Part shown: one piece after another, positions 1 to 10,445 of the stretch
Layout: the number at the start of each line of letters is the position of its first letter
Position numbering within the stretch: position 1 is the first letter of the stretch
Source of the DNA: Tubiluchus corallicola
Taxonomy: Eukaryota > Priapulida > Priapulimorpha > Priapulimorphida > Tubiluchidae
Direction of reading: 5' to 3'
NCBI GenBank assembly: GCA_030141605.1
Contig: JAQGDQ010000052.1
Location: forward strand, 372,001 to 436,000
DNA: 64,000 nt
Translations under genes and position numbers: made by a program
Notes under the pieces: model-generated
The model's database searches: none
The model's input: only the letters and a program-made list of their open reading frames with translations
Told to the model about the DNA's origin: nothing

Positions 1-1332
1 TGACACAATGACCACTCGATCAATAGATGACGAATGATGACTGAGTAAGCAAACAAGTAGGCAAGAAAAACACATAAAGATAAAAAATTAACAGGCGATG
101 TATAATTTTCTTTGCAATGGCAAATTATACGCCTTAGCTTATTTTTGTATTGTACAGTTATTCCTTATATTGTACGAGAACAGTATAACCTGCAGAGCCA
201 TAACTTCACTGAGGCAGTTCATCTTGAGACTAACCTCTAACTTAGATGATGATATAAGTCATAAACGTAGCGATTTTATATACAGAGCTAATAATGTACC
301 TAACAATTTTTCATTTGCAACAGTAATATGAAAATAAAAGTATTTATGACCTATTGTTACGCCTTCTACGTTAGCCAAATTTGGAAACTTGATAATCCAA
401 CATTAGTGATATTAACACAATCTGGACGTAAATTATGGAAGCTGCGAAATAAAACTGACAGGTTCATTTACCACATACACCAGCGAAATTTCTTGCCAAA
501 GTAAGCAATTTGAAATGCATTTTGAATTGGTGAAATTTTGTGTAACTTGTATGAACACACACAATACGTTAATTAGTTATTTTGCTAAGCAAGCTGAATA
601 TTTAACAAAATCTGTCTTAGGTTATAATCTACACTTTAAGTTAAAATATAATTTACTTAACGTTGCTTAAGTTTAAATATAACAATAACTACTGCATTAA
701 TTTCAGTAACGAAAATGAAGCGCGAAAAATTAAAAACAGTTTTGTGACTAGCAGTTTTCATCTCACGTCTGAGGAAGAAATATTTTGTTCAGTGGTAAAA
801 GATACCATAAGCTAGTGAATGCAATAATATTTTTTTTAGAAAAGTGTAACTTAAATGAAATTAGAAATTGGCTCTGCTTTAATCAATTTTTCACGTGTGT
901 ATTCCATTTGTATAACATATATAAATATTGCATGATCGGTATGTGGTTATTTATGACATGTGTCATTGTAATATTCTTCTTAAAATGATGGATTTTTGGG
1001 TAAATGCTGTGCATGAACGATTCTGCCTGAAAAAGTCAAAAGTTAAAGTTTTCAAAGCGGTGCAAATTAGACATGTTGAATTAGGCATTTATTTATTGCA
1101 CGTGCGCATAACAAGATGTTGAAGGCTTTGCATTGGCCATGTGACATGTCACATTGTTTGACGGTTTACAATTTCAGAACCAAACACAGTATGTCATTTT
1201 TTACATATGCTACAATGCGAAAACGGAATGGAATCGACACAATATACATAAGACTACTACATATGTATGAATATGATTCATAAACTTCTATTGGCAATGC
1301 CATATTAGCATTGACAACTGGCTACGCTAGTC
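1..1332. other. no recognisable feature
   Basis: AT-rich sequence. The few open frames (up to 77 codons) are lysine-, isoleucine- and phenylalanine-rich and show no family resemblance. I see no repeat, RNA gene or splice-site pattern I would defend. Confidence 0.5.
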
Positions 1333-1515
1333 CGGTCAAAATAAGGTACGGCCCGCACAAAAATAGCGTAAAACTGAATTTTTCCATAGACATCTAGAAA
1401 GTCGTCCAGAATAACATTTTTATTCAAAATCTCTTGGAATCCACGCTGGGTAAAAGTTATATAGGCTTAAATTCAAAATAGACACCAATGATGATGCTCT
1501 AAAGTCAAAATAGCT
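1333..1515 (+). repeat. dispersed repeat fragment, left member of an inverted pair
   Basis: The stretch starting TCCGGTCAAAATAAGG and passing through TCCAGAATAACATTTTTATT and GTTATATAGGC to AAAGTCAAAATAG can be aligned by eye with the reverse complement of 4484-4637. Shared landmarks in the same order are TCCGGTCAAAA, CAGAATAAC or TAGAATAAC, AATCTC, AAGTTAT, TTCAAAATRG and GGTCAAAATA. It is a diverged copy of one family lying on the opposite side of the LINE relic. Confidence 0.5.
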
Positions 1516-2049
1516 CGTCTATGAGATGTGTACTAAAAACGTTAGTCTAAGGATAAAAAAGGCTTGCTAATCGCAACAGGGCCAGAAGAAATAAATTAAA
1601 TGTAAAACCCAAAAAATCTAATAAGCCTTGGTTCAACAAAGAGTGTGCTGCTACCCTTATAAAATGGCAAAAAATTAAATAGGGAATTTTCAAAAAACCC
1701 GTATGATAGAAGCCTGAGAAATGAACTGTTCATGAAACAAAAACAGTTCAAAAAAATTCAACGGGCAGCCTATCGTCTACATAGAGCAAAAATTGTAAAG
1801 CATTTTAAAAAAAACTATTGAAAATAAAAACAGAATAACAAGTAGAATGAAGTGTTGTGACTCGCCCATTGACTCTAAAGAGTGGGTTCGGTATTTCAGT
1901 GAGCTCATGAATAAATCTAATTTACAAACCAATTCTGCCGGATTAGAGATAGACAGAGCCAGTAGAGAGAGCATTAAGCACTTTACTGTTTACTTTCCTA
2001 CAATTAGATTTTAGGATCACCAAGAATGAAATATACAGGTGTGTTAAAA

Positions 2050-2843
2050 AACTGAAAAACAGGAAAGTGTGTAATACCGCAGGTGTTACAAATGAGATGA
2101 TTAAGTATTCTGTTTCTCATTTATCTATGAGCTTGTGTAGGCTTTTTAACTTTTCATACACATATGGTATCTATCCCGCTCCATGATCTGAAAGTTTGAT
2201 CGTACCTATACACAAATGTGGTTCCCTAGAGGTGCCAAGTAATTACAGAGGAATAGCTGTTTCGAGTTGTTTAAGCAAATTGTTCACAACAATATTAAAT
2301 GACCGTCTTCAAAGTTATTTGGAAAGCTATAAAATGACTACAAATTGCAAATAGGCCTTAGAAAGGGCTACCGTTACACTGATCACATTTTTCGCTTAAG
2401 ACTATTGTTGATAAATTTTTAAAAAACGGTAAATCTCTGTATACTCGTCATATTGATATGCAAAAAGCCTTTGATACTGTATGGCGTAATGCCCTTTATG
2501 TGGATCTGATTAGAATGAGAATAACTAACAAGTTGCTAATCATTATCCACAATGTGTATTCTAAATCTACGGTAGAATTAAAGCAGGGATGTGTCTTAAG
2601 TGCTGCCTTGTTTTCTATTTACGTAAATGACTTGCCTGATATATTTGACTCCGAATGTGATTCTGTCCATATTTATGGCATCAAAACCAACTGTATGATG
2701 TATGCTGATGACATAGTATTGATGTCGGATAGCCAAGCTGGTTTACAGGTATGTTTAGATAAACTTCATTTTGTAGTAAATGGGCATTGAAGGTAAATAT
2801 TGCCAAAACTAAGGTAATGGTTTTTAATAAAGTGGGGAGAAAC
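2050..2843 (+). pseudogene. LINE reverse transcriptase domain, frameshifted
   Basis: The domain copies element RNA into DNA at the target site. Visible motifs in order: LKNRKVCNTAGVTNEMIKYS (2050-2115, the usual LKxGKxxGxDGI block), PSNYRGIAVSS (about 2235-2270), a YRYTDHIF-like block (about 2370-2395), MQKAFDTVWRNALYVDL (2458-2508, containing the first catalytic Asp), GCVLSAALFSIYVNDLPDIF (2589-2650), MMYADDIVLMSD (2695-2730, intact YADD box) and KVNIAKTKVMVFNK (2790-2832). The longest uninterrupted piece is 110 codons, against several hundred for a working RT. Frame changes occur around 2340-2460 and at 2787. It is non-functional despite the preserved YADD. Confidence 0.85.
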
Positions 2844-3945
2844 TTAAGGCACAGAAAGGGTGCAAAAATACAAATACTTGGGAATTTCTGTGCCTCCGCA
2901 TCATTTTTAAAAAGCATCAGTGCGATTAACGATAAAGGCAAAAAAGCCCTGTTTGGCACTGTGAATAAATTCTATAATCATGATCTGGACACTATTTTGG
3001 CTATACATATCTTTAATGCTACTTTTGGACCTATAATCACTTATGGGTCTGAAATATGGGAGGCTTTTGCTTTAAATGTGGAAAAATCATTAAACATAAA
3101 TACTCTTGAAGCTGATTATGATAAGGTAAAAAGCGAGCTTACTGTACTAAACGTACGCTTGGTGGTCATTCTAAAACTAGTAATCTTGCTGTTAGGGCAG
3201 ACCTTGGAGCATAACCAGTTCACATATTTATAATTAAATTAATGGTAAAACTCCCTGAGATAGTTTAGTACATAATGCTTATTTGATACGTAAGGAATTA
3301 GATATGAATGGTAACTATACTTGGGTTACAAGCATTAGGAAAGTATTATGTAAACTTGGCTTTACCCATGTTTGGGAGAACGGATGTACTTTCAGCAAAA
3401 CTAAGCTAATTCATTCAATCGAAAAGAAAATGTGCAGTACAGTAATTATAATACTTATTTTGTAAATGCTATCCATAATGATAGTGCTCGTCCAAATGAC
3501 TCAAATAAATCAAGGACGTATAGACTGTTCAAATCTGAGTATAAACTCGAAAATCATCTTTGATTACTGGTGTTACTAGAGCACATAAGAAAACCTACAC
3601 AAAATTTCGTGTTAGCTCTCATAGATTACAAATTGAAGCTGGTCGATATACCAGACCTAAAACACCTGTTGATATGAGAAAATGTACTTTATGTAAGAAT
3701 GGGAGCAGGGAAGATGAATTTCACTTTAGTATGCGATGCAACGTTTATTGTCAAGAAAGGACTGCGTTTTTAAATCAAACTTCAGATATCTTTCCATAAT
3801 TCTCATTCATGTGCGATACTGATAAATTTATATTTTTAAACAAAAGTGGAGATGTGGAAGTTAAAAAATTGTTGATTAACTATGTGCATAAAATTTCAAC
3901 AATACGTGATTTTAAATTAAGATGTGCGAATTCATTTTGCTAAGA
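2844..3945 (+). pseudogene. LINE ORF2 C-terminal region, frameshifted
   Basis: This continues the RT reading. FGPIITYGSEIWEAF (about 3025-3070) is the conserved block that follows the RT thumb in many LINEs. At 3560-3799 the frame TKFRVSSHRLQIEAGRY leads into KCTLCKNGSREDEFHFSMRC (about 3679-3740), a Cys-X2-Cys-X9-His-X4-Cys-type C-terminal motif. A later frame (3800-3945) still reads like the element's C-terminus (KKLLINYVHKISTIRDFKLR). At least three frame changes and several stops separate the pieces. The reading order and spacing fit one ancestral ORF rather than independent genes. Confidence 0.75.
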
Positions 3946-4181
3946 TTTAATGTATTCATTCAGCACTGTGATATACGTAGATGTGTTTGTTGTAAAATAC
4001 GGCATATTTTTTAATCAAATACCCTTAAAAACAGCCCTGTATTTGTAAGGACGTGTTCCTGTATGCGTTGTTTTTTTAAGTATGCGATTTATTAATTGTA
4101 TTTGTGTTCATGATTTTTAAAAGAAAGCGTTTATTATTATTACTATTATATACACTTTTATATCAGCAGGTAACACATTTA

Positions 4182-4362
4182 ATTGGCGTTTACGTAGCAT
4201 CCGGATGCGTACACGTTTTGGTGGGTACGGAATAGAAAAAATTCGGGCTATGTTGTTTTCAGTGCACCCGTTTATGCGCGATTCTTTTTCTACAAGCTAT
4301 TCCTATTGATTTTTTCTGCAAGTGGAAACGTATGCGCATCCGGATGCTACCTTAACGCCACT
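4182..4362. mobile_element. 181-bp MITE, PIF/Harbinger-like, copy 1
   Basis: The ends are inverted: the left end reads ATTGGCGTTTACGTAGCATC and the reverse complement of the right end reads AGTGGCGTTAAGGTAGCATC. Both continue into CGGATGCG. There is no coding capacity. The body aligns with the reverse complement of 35102-35298, sharing a GTGGGT..GGAATAGA block, TGTTTTCA and CACCCGTTTAT. The left flank is TTA but the right flank is CAA, so the target duplication is only clear at the second copy. The 3-bp TTA duplication there suggests a PIF/Harbinger-type transposase acting in trans. Confidence 0.75.
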
Positions 4363-4369
4363 CAATGCG

Positions 4370-4640
4370 GTCACTTTAATGCTGCGCAACAGCCATTTTG
4401 AATGACAGTAACCATGAATGACCTTGAAACACTATTTTTCCTAACAGGCCATACACGCCACCTAGTACACTTATTTTGACCTTAAAGCAGCTTTGGCGGC
4501 CATTTTGAACTTAACGCCCCATAACTTTCTTTCTGAAGTAAATTCCTTAGGAGATTATGAATAATATGTGTTATTCTAGACGAGTTTCTGAGTATCTGTG
4601 CAAACTTCAGCTTTACACTACTTTTGACCGGATCACATGG
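4370..4640 (-). repeat. dispersed repeat fragment, right member of an inverted pair, with two ~107-bp units
   Basis: The reverse complement of 4484-4637 matches 1333-1515. Within the block the phrase around GCCATTTTGAA occurs twice, near 4392 and 4499, each preceded by a GTCACTTTAA- or GACCTTAAA-like string. This looks like two diverged tandem units of about 107 bp. Confidence 0.5.
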
Positions 4641-4724
4641 TTTTTTTAGTGTGTGTGTGTGGGTGGGGGGGCTAATCTGTCTGGACTATGTATCTCTCTG
4701 CCGAAAACTCTCTGAGCATGGTCC

Positions 4725-4851
4725 TTCTTCTTCGTTTTTTCGCAAAACTTATACCTCTCATTTCTAGAGAATTGGAATGTACCGGGGACGTTGTTAGTAA
4801 TGGATGGAAAGCCCGTTCAACGGTGGGTGTCACAAGAGTATTTAGAATTCG
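4725..4851 (+). repeat. dispersed repeat, copy 1 (GCCCGTTCARCGGTGGGTGT family)
   Basis: This matches 62272-62399 in the same orientation. Both have CGTTTTTT, GCAAAA, TTATAC, then ATGGAT followed by GCCCGTTCAACGGTGGGTGT (or GCGG in the other copy) and ATTTAGAATT. An open frame of 133 codons (4688-5089) runs across it, but half of that frame lies outside the shared block and it resembles no family known to me, so I do not call it a gene. Confidence 0.6.
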
Positions 4852-5904
4852 CCACAGGGGCACGATTTTCCGCAACAAGCGTTTTCCCAGACACAACGTA
4901 TTGACTTTTTTGAAATTTGATCTAACACCGTGTACAAAACGTCGCAGCAGCGCCTGCTGGGGGTCTTGGAGGGCAATTTATATCTCTTTGGAAAAAAGTT
5001 TAACTGGGCGATACCGGTCTCTTTTGTGGATGCCTCCAGAACGTACTGATTGGAGGTTCCATTTCGAGAGGATCTCGTTTGTAAGCTAAAAGACGCATTG
5101 CAATGTTCTGACGTCACCGTAGTCTGCCTATAACTTTCCTCTGACAAAATCTGCTAGCTTAATGGTAATCCAAATGCAAGGATAACAAATGCACACTACT
5201 AGGAGGTTCAACCTACGAGTTATTGATGAAAAGTGTATTTAGAGCAAAGTATTTTGCAGGGTCTTGGCTAATTTATATAATTATTAGTAATTGCATTACA
5301 ACACTGTGATAACAAACAAGTATACATCGTAAATGTTAATCGAAATTAAAAGATGTTTTGGCGAGTTTTGTTTTTCTCTTTATTCAATACTCAGTAACAT
5401 TAGTAAACCTACTTGCTAAGTTCAAAAGACTGCAAGAACATAAATCAGTGCTTAAAACAAGGTTGGTTCATTCCATTAGAAACTGCTTCTGCGGGAAAAT
5501 TTTGAGTAATTTCTTCAGGAATTCATCGCAAAACCAATTAACGCAGATCTCCTATAATTAGCCATTTACTACTAGAAATGGCTGGGTAAATGATGAAAGA
5601 TGTCGGATAATTGTCGACACAAATTTCAATTACAATTCCAGTAAAATAGCTGAATAAAACAGTAAAAACTTGCAGTTAAAATTGTAATTTTGTTTCTATC
5701 GCTTCGGACGCAGCGGTTTAGGGCTATAAAATTATTGCACACGATTTTAAAAATGTCGACGCTGCGTTAATTAATTTCTTCGCAGTTGAATTACTCACGT
5801 AGTTGGTGAGGCGTAAACCTCTTGTTTGATGTAAGCTTACTCCACTCGCGGCAGAATTCAGTGTAACTGATTACTTTATGAGGAGAAAAAGAGGTGGAAA
5901 GAAA
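4852..5904. other. no recognisable feature
   Basis: Mixed-composition DNA with short open frames only. The GC-richer first 250 bp may be part of the preceding repeat, but I have no second copy to prove it. Confidence 0.4.
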
Positions 5905-6239
<335 letters not shown>

Positions 6240-6243
<4 letters not shown>

Positions 6244-7739
6244 TTTGTATAATTGCAAGGTAACGTATAACAACGAGGTTTACGAATCGTTCTAACAGCA
6301 AAGGAATTGATTCGCGCAAAATAATTCTATTTCTTCACTAACTTTTTCATCGGTTTCACGTTGTAAATATAAAATAGGGGGAATACTTTGAAGTAAACCA
6401 AATAATTTTCTCCTCGTACTGATTTGATATTCAAGTTTTGCTAAAGGCTGCAACACCAGTAGATCAACATCCATTTTAGAAACTGGCCTAATTTAGCATC
6501 ACAAGTTACGACAGAAAACTGCAAAATATTCTTCCATGCTTATTTAAGCGTTTGTATTCCCCCCAACAACTTGAAAACTGAGGTAATATCTGTTTACAGT
6601 GAAGCTGGCGGCAAGCTTTTTATCTCGGTAATAAAGATGAAACGACGCTATAGCATAAGACGATATCGTGACAGATGTAACTATGTTAACAAATATAACA
6701 GTAGTATTTTTATTTATAGACATTTAAGTTGCAGCTATCCAAAGTTCTAAATTGTGAAGTGTTGGCAACTGACGTGAAATCAAAATTTAAATCAGGAATC
6801 AGTGGTACGAGCACTTTTTTTCTGTTCTAGCTAATAGCTTGTTCACCTATGTTTGGGCTACTATTCCTTCACCGCAGGGGTAAGAAACAATTATGCCGCT
6901 CCTTTTTTACTCTGACGTAAAATATGTTTAAATTGAACACAGCTACAAAAACTTTGCTTCATAAATGTCCAAAAACGAGACGCCAAATTAAAAAACAACG
7001 GTGACGAAAGTATTCATAGCTGTCTGACATGATATTCATAAACCCCGAAAATGTTTTTATAACCCTACTATGCTACTAGTATACCAATTGTGTCTTGCAA
7101 AGAAAATTAGATTCACATAGGAGTTCCTTTAACACTGCTGCTGCTTCGACATATGAGTGACGAGTGACAAGTGAGATATGAGTGACAAGTCGTATCCTAA
7201 GTCTCGTTTTTCTCTAAGATTTATTGGTTCTTTATTAGCAGCAGCAAGAGAAGCCCGCGAAGAAGAGCTGATCTCACGTACTACATTCGGAAAAGACCTA
7301 GACTGTAACCGCTACCTTCGTTTTTATGTTACCATACAATTTTAGTCTGTCTCACAGAGGTTCCGTAAAAACAGTCAGCGGCTTGAAATACATACAGGAT
7401 GACAAATAGTGCGGAAAAACAAGCGTCAGTCTTTAATTGATATTCATGCTCAAAATCTCTCTATTTTTCTTTTGTTAAGATTCTGCATTACAGCTGTTTT
7501 TATTATTCTATCATTTTATTATTATATATGCCTTTTTGTTTCTCCAAAAACTCGCACACGCACAAGGCTAGGTTCGGGAAACTCACACGGCACACTCCCT
7601 AGGTAGGGGATTTATCCCGTTTACACGTGGCCCGTCACACCGGGTCAAAGGTCACGGAGCGAGCGGGGCTTATTGTTTTTTCGTTGACCTGGATCTCCTC
7701 CTACAGTTTTTCTGAGTTAGGGGCACAATTTTTGGTATG
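6240..7739. other. no recognisable feature
   Basis: No long ORF, repeat or RNA gene was recognised. Around 7550-7680 the sequence becomes GC-richer and leads into the tandem repeat that follows. Confidence 0.4.
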
Positions 7740-8250
7740 TTGCTAGGCGGGGTCGAATCGATGCGCAAGGCTGAATAAGACCCATTTGCGCACGGGAATT
7801 TTTCGGTAGGGGCAAAATGCAAAATGGATGGGGTCGGGGACATCAATGTTTCCAATGTCGAGTAACAGTAACGTGTAGTATGTCAAATGAAAGGTCTTGA
7901 TGAAACAAATCGAAAAGGGATGAGTTACGCCCACATTGGTTGACCTCTGCCCTCGCTTGGGGGCAAAAACCGAAATTGAAAGTCGGGGAGACAAATGCTT
8001 TCAGTGTCAAGCACCAGCAACTTGTAGTATATAAAATGAAAAGTATGAGTGGTATCCACACTGGTTGACGCTTGACACCGAGGTCACAAGTTAAAATGAC
8101 AATTTCCAATTTTAGTATCTTGCAGTACATCAAATGAAAAGTATTGATGATGCGAATGACCCACTAGAGGACAAAAACTGAAATTGCAGGTCAGCGATGC
8201 TATACAAAAGCGATGCAATACACACCCGCATTGGTTGATTGTTGACCCAC
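7740..8250. repeat. diverged tandem repeat, about 3-4 units of ~100-150 bp
   Basis: The phrase GTAGTATGTCAAATGAAAGG (7875) recurs as a GTAGTATATAAAATGAAAAG form (8024) and a GCAGTACATCAAATGAAAAG form (8123). Other phrases also repeat: CCCACATTGGTTGACC, CCACACTGGTTGACGC, CCGCATTGGTTGATTG, and GGGGCAAAAACCGAAATTG versus GGACAAAAACTGAAATTG. The spacings (149 and 99 bp) show a deletion in one unit. A TATCAAACGAAAGGTCT phrase at about 62161 may be a relative. Confidence 0.7.
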
Positions 8251-9346
8251 ATATAACCAATCTTATAGTGGCAAGTTCTGATTTCACCGAAACTGTTAAT
8301 GGCAAGCACAACCGTGCTCGTGTACGTATTGTTAACTATTTTGAAAACTTCTTTATTTGTAAATACGCAAAAAGAGCTGCCACTTAAAACATCTCCTGCC
8401 ACAGAAGCAGAATCTTACCACAGTTTTTTTACACAGTTAAAAATGTTTACTATTTATTTTGCTTTAGAAGAACTTTTGTAGGTGATAATGAGTCCCTGTT
8501 GTGTCAAAGGAATAATTTTTCACCGAGCCTTCCCTAGGGCGTAGCTAATATCTTTCTTTATCACAGGCAAGACTTTTTTCACCTGACTAACTCTGTGTGT
8601 AAGCGACTGCTTGACATGATGTAATATGAAGCATGTGAAAATTACATGCGTCAAATACATAAAAAGGCCAAATTATTTCCAGAAAACTGACACTCAGTGC
8701 AATTATTTTTAAGTTGACGTGGTTCTAGTGTTTGGCTTCTTTTTAAACATGTTATGTACGCACTTCAGGACGAGCGCTGTTTACATATTTTTCAGCAATC
8801 TGGTTGCGTCTGTTGACGGTTTGTGGCTCCCTGGCAGTCGACCATGTTTACGAGCGCCATGTCAGTAGTAACATTATCTATTCGCTGGACCGTGAAGGGG
8901 AGAAATGGTTCAGTGTTCATGCTAATTAAATCACAGAACATATAAGCGAGTATCAGGGGTGAAACCTGGCACCGTTTTATTACTCACACTTCCAACAATA
9001 ACTTAACAGTCACACTAGAAGGGATACGCCTAATTATTCTGACAACGTGTGCGGGGGCGGGAATGTTTACGTAGAAATCATGTGTAAAAGTAGTAACGTT
9101 TTCATGATATAAGAAACATAAATATACTTTTATCTATATAGCTGACGTATTTACGCTCGCAGTTCGCAACTCTATGTTTACACATCAATTTTTGCAATAC
9201 GGATCGTTTTGAGGATTCTATGCTTAAAACACTCAGTATGGACAACAGCGAACAACCATTCATAACGGCAAAGTAGCAGTACGTGAAATGTACGCGCATT
9301 ATTGATTTGGATTAGGCGATAGTCGAAGCAACAACAACAACAACAG
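8251..9346. other. no recognisable feature
   Basis: No gene or RNA was recognised. A short (CAA)n/(TAA)n stretch at about 9330-9368 borders the SINE and probably derives from its 3' tail. Confidence 0.4.
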
Positions 9347-9600
9347 TAATTATAATAATAATAATAATCTTTGTTTGGATAAAAAAATTAACATACGCTC
9401 AGAGAGCTTTATGCCGAGTGTAAATAGGCAATTATACAACTACATAACAGAAACAATAATTACCCCACGTTTACCCTAAATACCATCCCCAGGCAGGGCA
9501 ACAGCACGTGTTATTTTCTAAAGTCTTTCGTATTACTCGGCCGCGGTGTCGGGCTCACGACCTCCCGGGCGGAACCATTTGACTATACCGTCCGGTCAAG
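9347..9600 (-). mobile_element. tRNA-derived SINE, copy 1
   Basis: Read on the minus strand it starts near ACCGGACGGTATAGTC and passes through CGGGAGGTCGTGAGCCCGAC, a degraded box-B-like promoter segment. A unique body follows with CTGTTGCCCTGCCTG, GGTATTTAGGGTAAACG and GTTATGTAGTTGTA, ending near a GCTCTCTGAGCGTA phrase and an ATT-rich tail. The same body, in the same order and orientation, is at 63595-63835, where the tRNA part is better preserved. Part of the tRNA-related head is deleted in this copy. It is transcribed, if at all, by RNA polymerase III and has no protein. Confidence 0.8.
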
Positions 9601-9919
9601 TGAGTGCTGATGCAAGTGGTAGGGAAGAAACTTAAGAAGTGGTAATTTGCTGGAAGAAATTAACAGGTGTTAAAATGTAATTCACAAATGGAATCGAATG
9701 TCTCTCATTAACAGAACGACGACTACATCGCAGTATGCAGCACTTTCTATTAGGCATAATTATATTGTAAACAGTAATCAATAAATTCATAATTGAAGAT
9801 GTTGCTACCTATAAATTGAAAAATTCCGGAAAATTAAATTTGCTGTCGGTTTTAGTTTGCGGTAGCGGGCTCTACCCAAATCGCTACTTTTCTCATTGTT
9901 GTTCTTTTTGTTCTTGCTG

Positions 9920-10445
9920 GGGGATGACCTTTTTCAAAAAAAGCCTAAGGCTACGTGATTCCACAATGGATCGTTATGAAACTTTACAGTGATGTACAAA
10001 ACGAACTAACAGAGTGAGCTGTTCAATCTGTCATTTTGAATTCAAGGTGGCGGCCATAACCTTTTTGGTAAAAGCCTAAGGCTCTGCTAGTTCACAACGG
10101 ATCGTCATGAAGCTTTGTGGAAATATACTAGAACAAATTCCTCGTTGACTGAAGAGTAAATTTTTGATCCGCTATTTTAAATTTAAGACGCATCTGTAAC
10201 ATCATATTCGGAAAACCTAAGGCTCCACTAATTTGTGACAACTCGTTCTGAAACCTGTACCAGAACGAATTCGAAGGAGTTAAGTATTTTGCGTCGCGTG
10301 AAAGAAAGGCATTTTTGATCTGCCATCTTGCATTCAAGACATTGACATCAATATCATTTTCTAAAAAACTAAAACTTGTACCTAAATCTGCGAATGAACA
10401 AATTTTGCATCTATTGACGGTGTCAGACTTTTGATCATCAATCTC
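9920..10445. repeat. tandem array of ~130-150-bp monomers, locus 1
   Basis: The marker CCTAAGGCT starts at 9944 and 10075, and a CCTAAGGCTCC form starts at 10216. A decayed form is near 10369. The intervals are 131, 141 and ~152 bp. Each monomer also carries GGATCGTYATGAARCTTT, a CAGAACGAATTC-like phrase and an ATTTTGAATTCAAG-like phrase. A TTG-rich stretch (9895-9920) stands just before the array. The same monomers follow a TTG/GAT microsatellite at 45706-45990. Confidence 0.8.

Larger units (their letters stand above)
1545..4152 (+). mobile_element. degenerate 5'-truncated non-LTR retrotransposon (LINE) with ATT tail
   Basis: Conceptual translation with many frame changes and stops recovers the order expected of a LINE ORF2 downstream of the endonuclease. 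There is a linker around 1574-1680 (KPWFNKECAATL), reverse transcriptase at 2050-2843, a thumb/connection region around 2990-3075 and a C-terminal Cys/His motif at 3679-3760. A 3' UTR ends near 4152 in AAGCGTTTATTATTATTACTATT, i.e. a short ATT-type tail typical of some LINE clades. No apurinic endonuclease is visible, so the copy is 5' truncated. Stops and frameshifts show it is dead. The clade is uncertain, possibly CR1/Jockey-like. A MITE lies 30 bp downstream, and fragments of another repeat flank the copy in inverted orientation. Confidence 0.85.

Noticed and set aside
4688-5089. 133-codon frame on +
   Set aside because: It spans the edge of a dispersed repeat and unique DNA, has no motif, and an equally open minus frame overlaps it.
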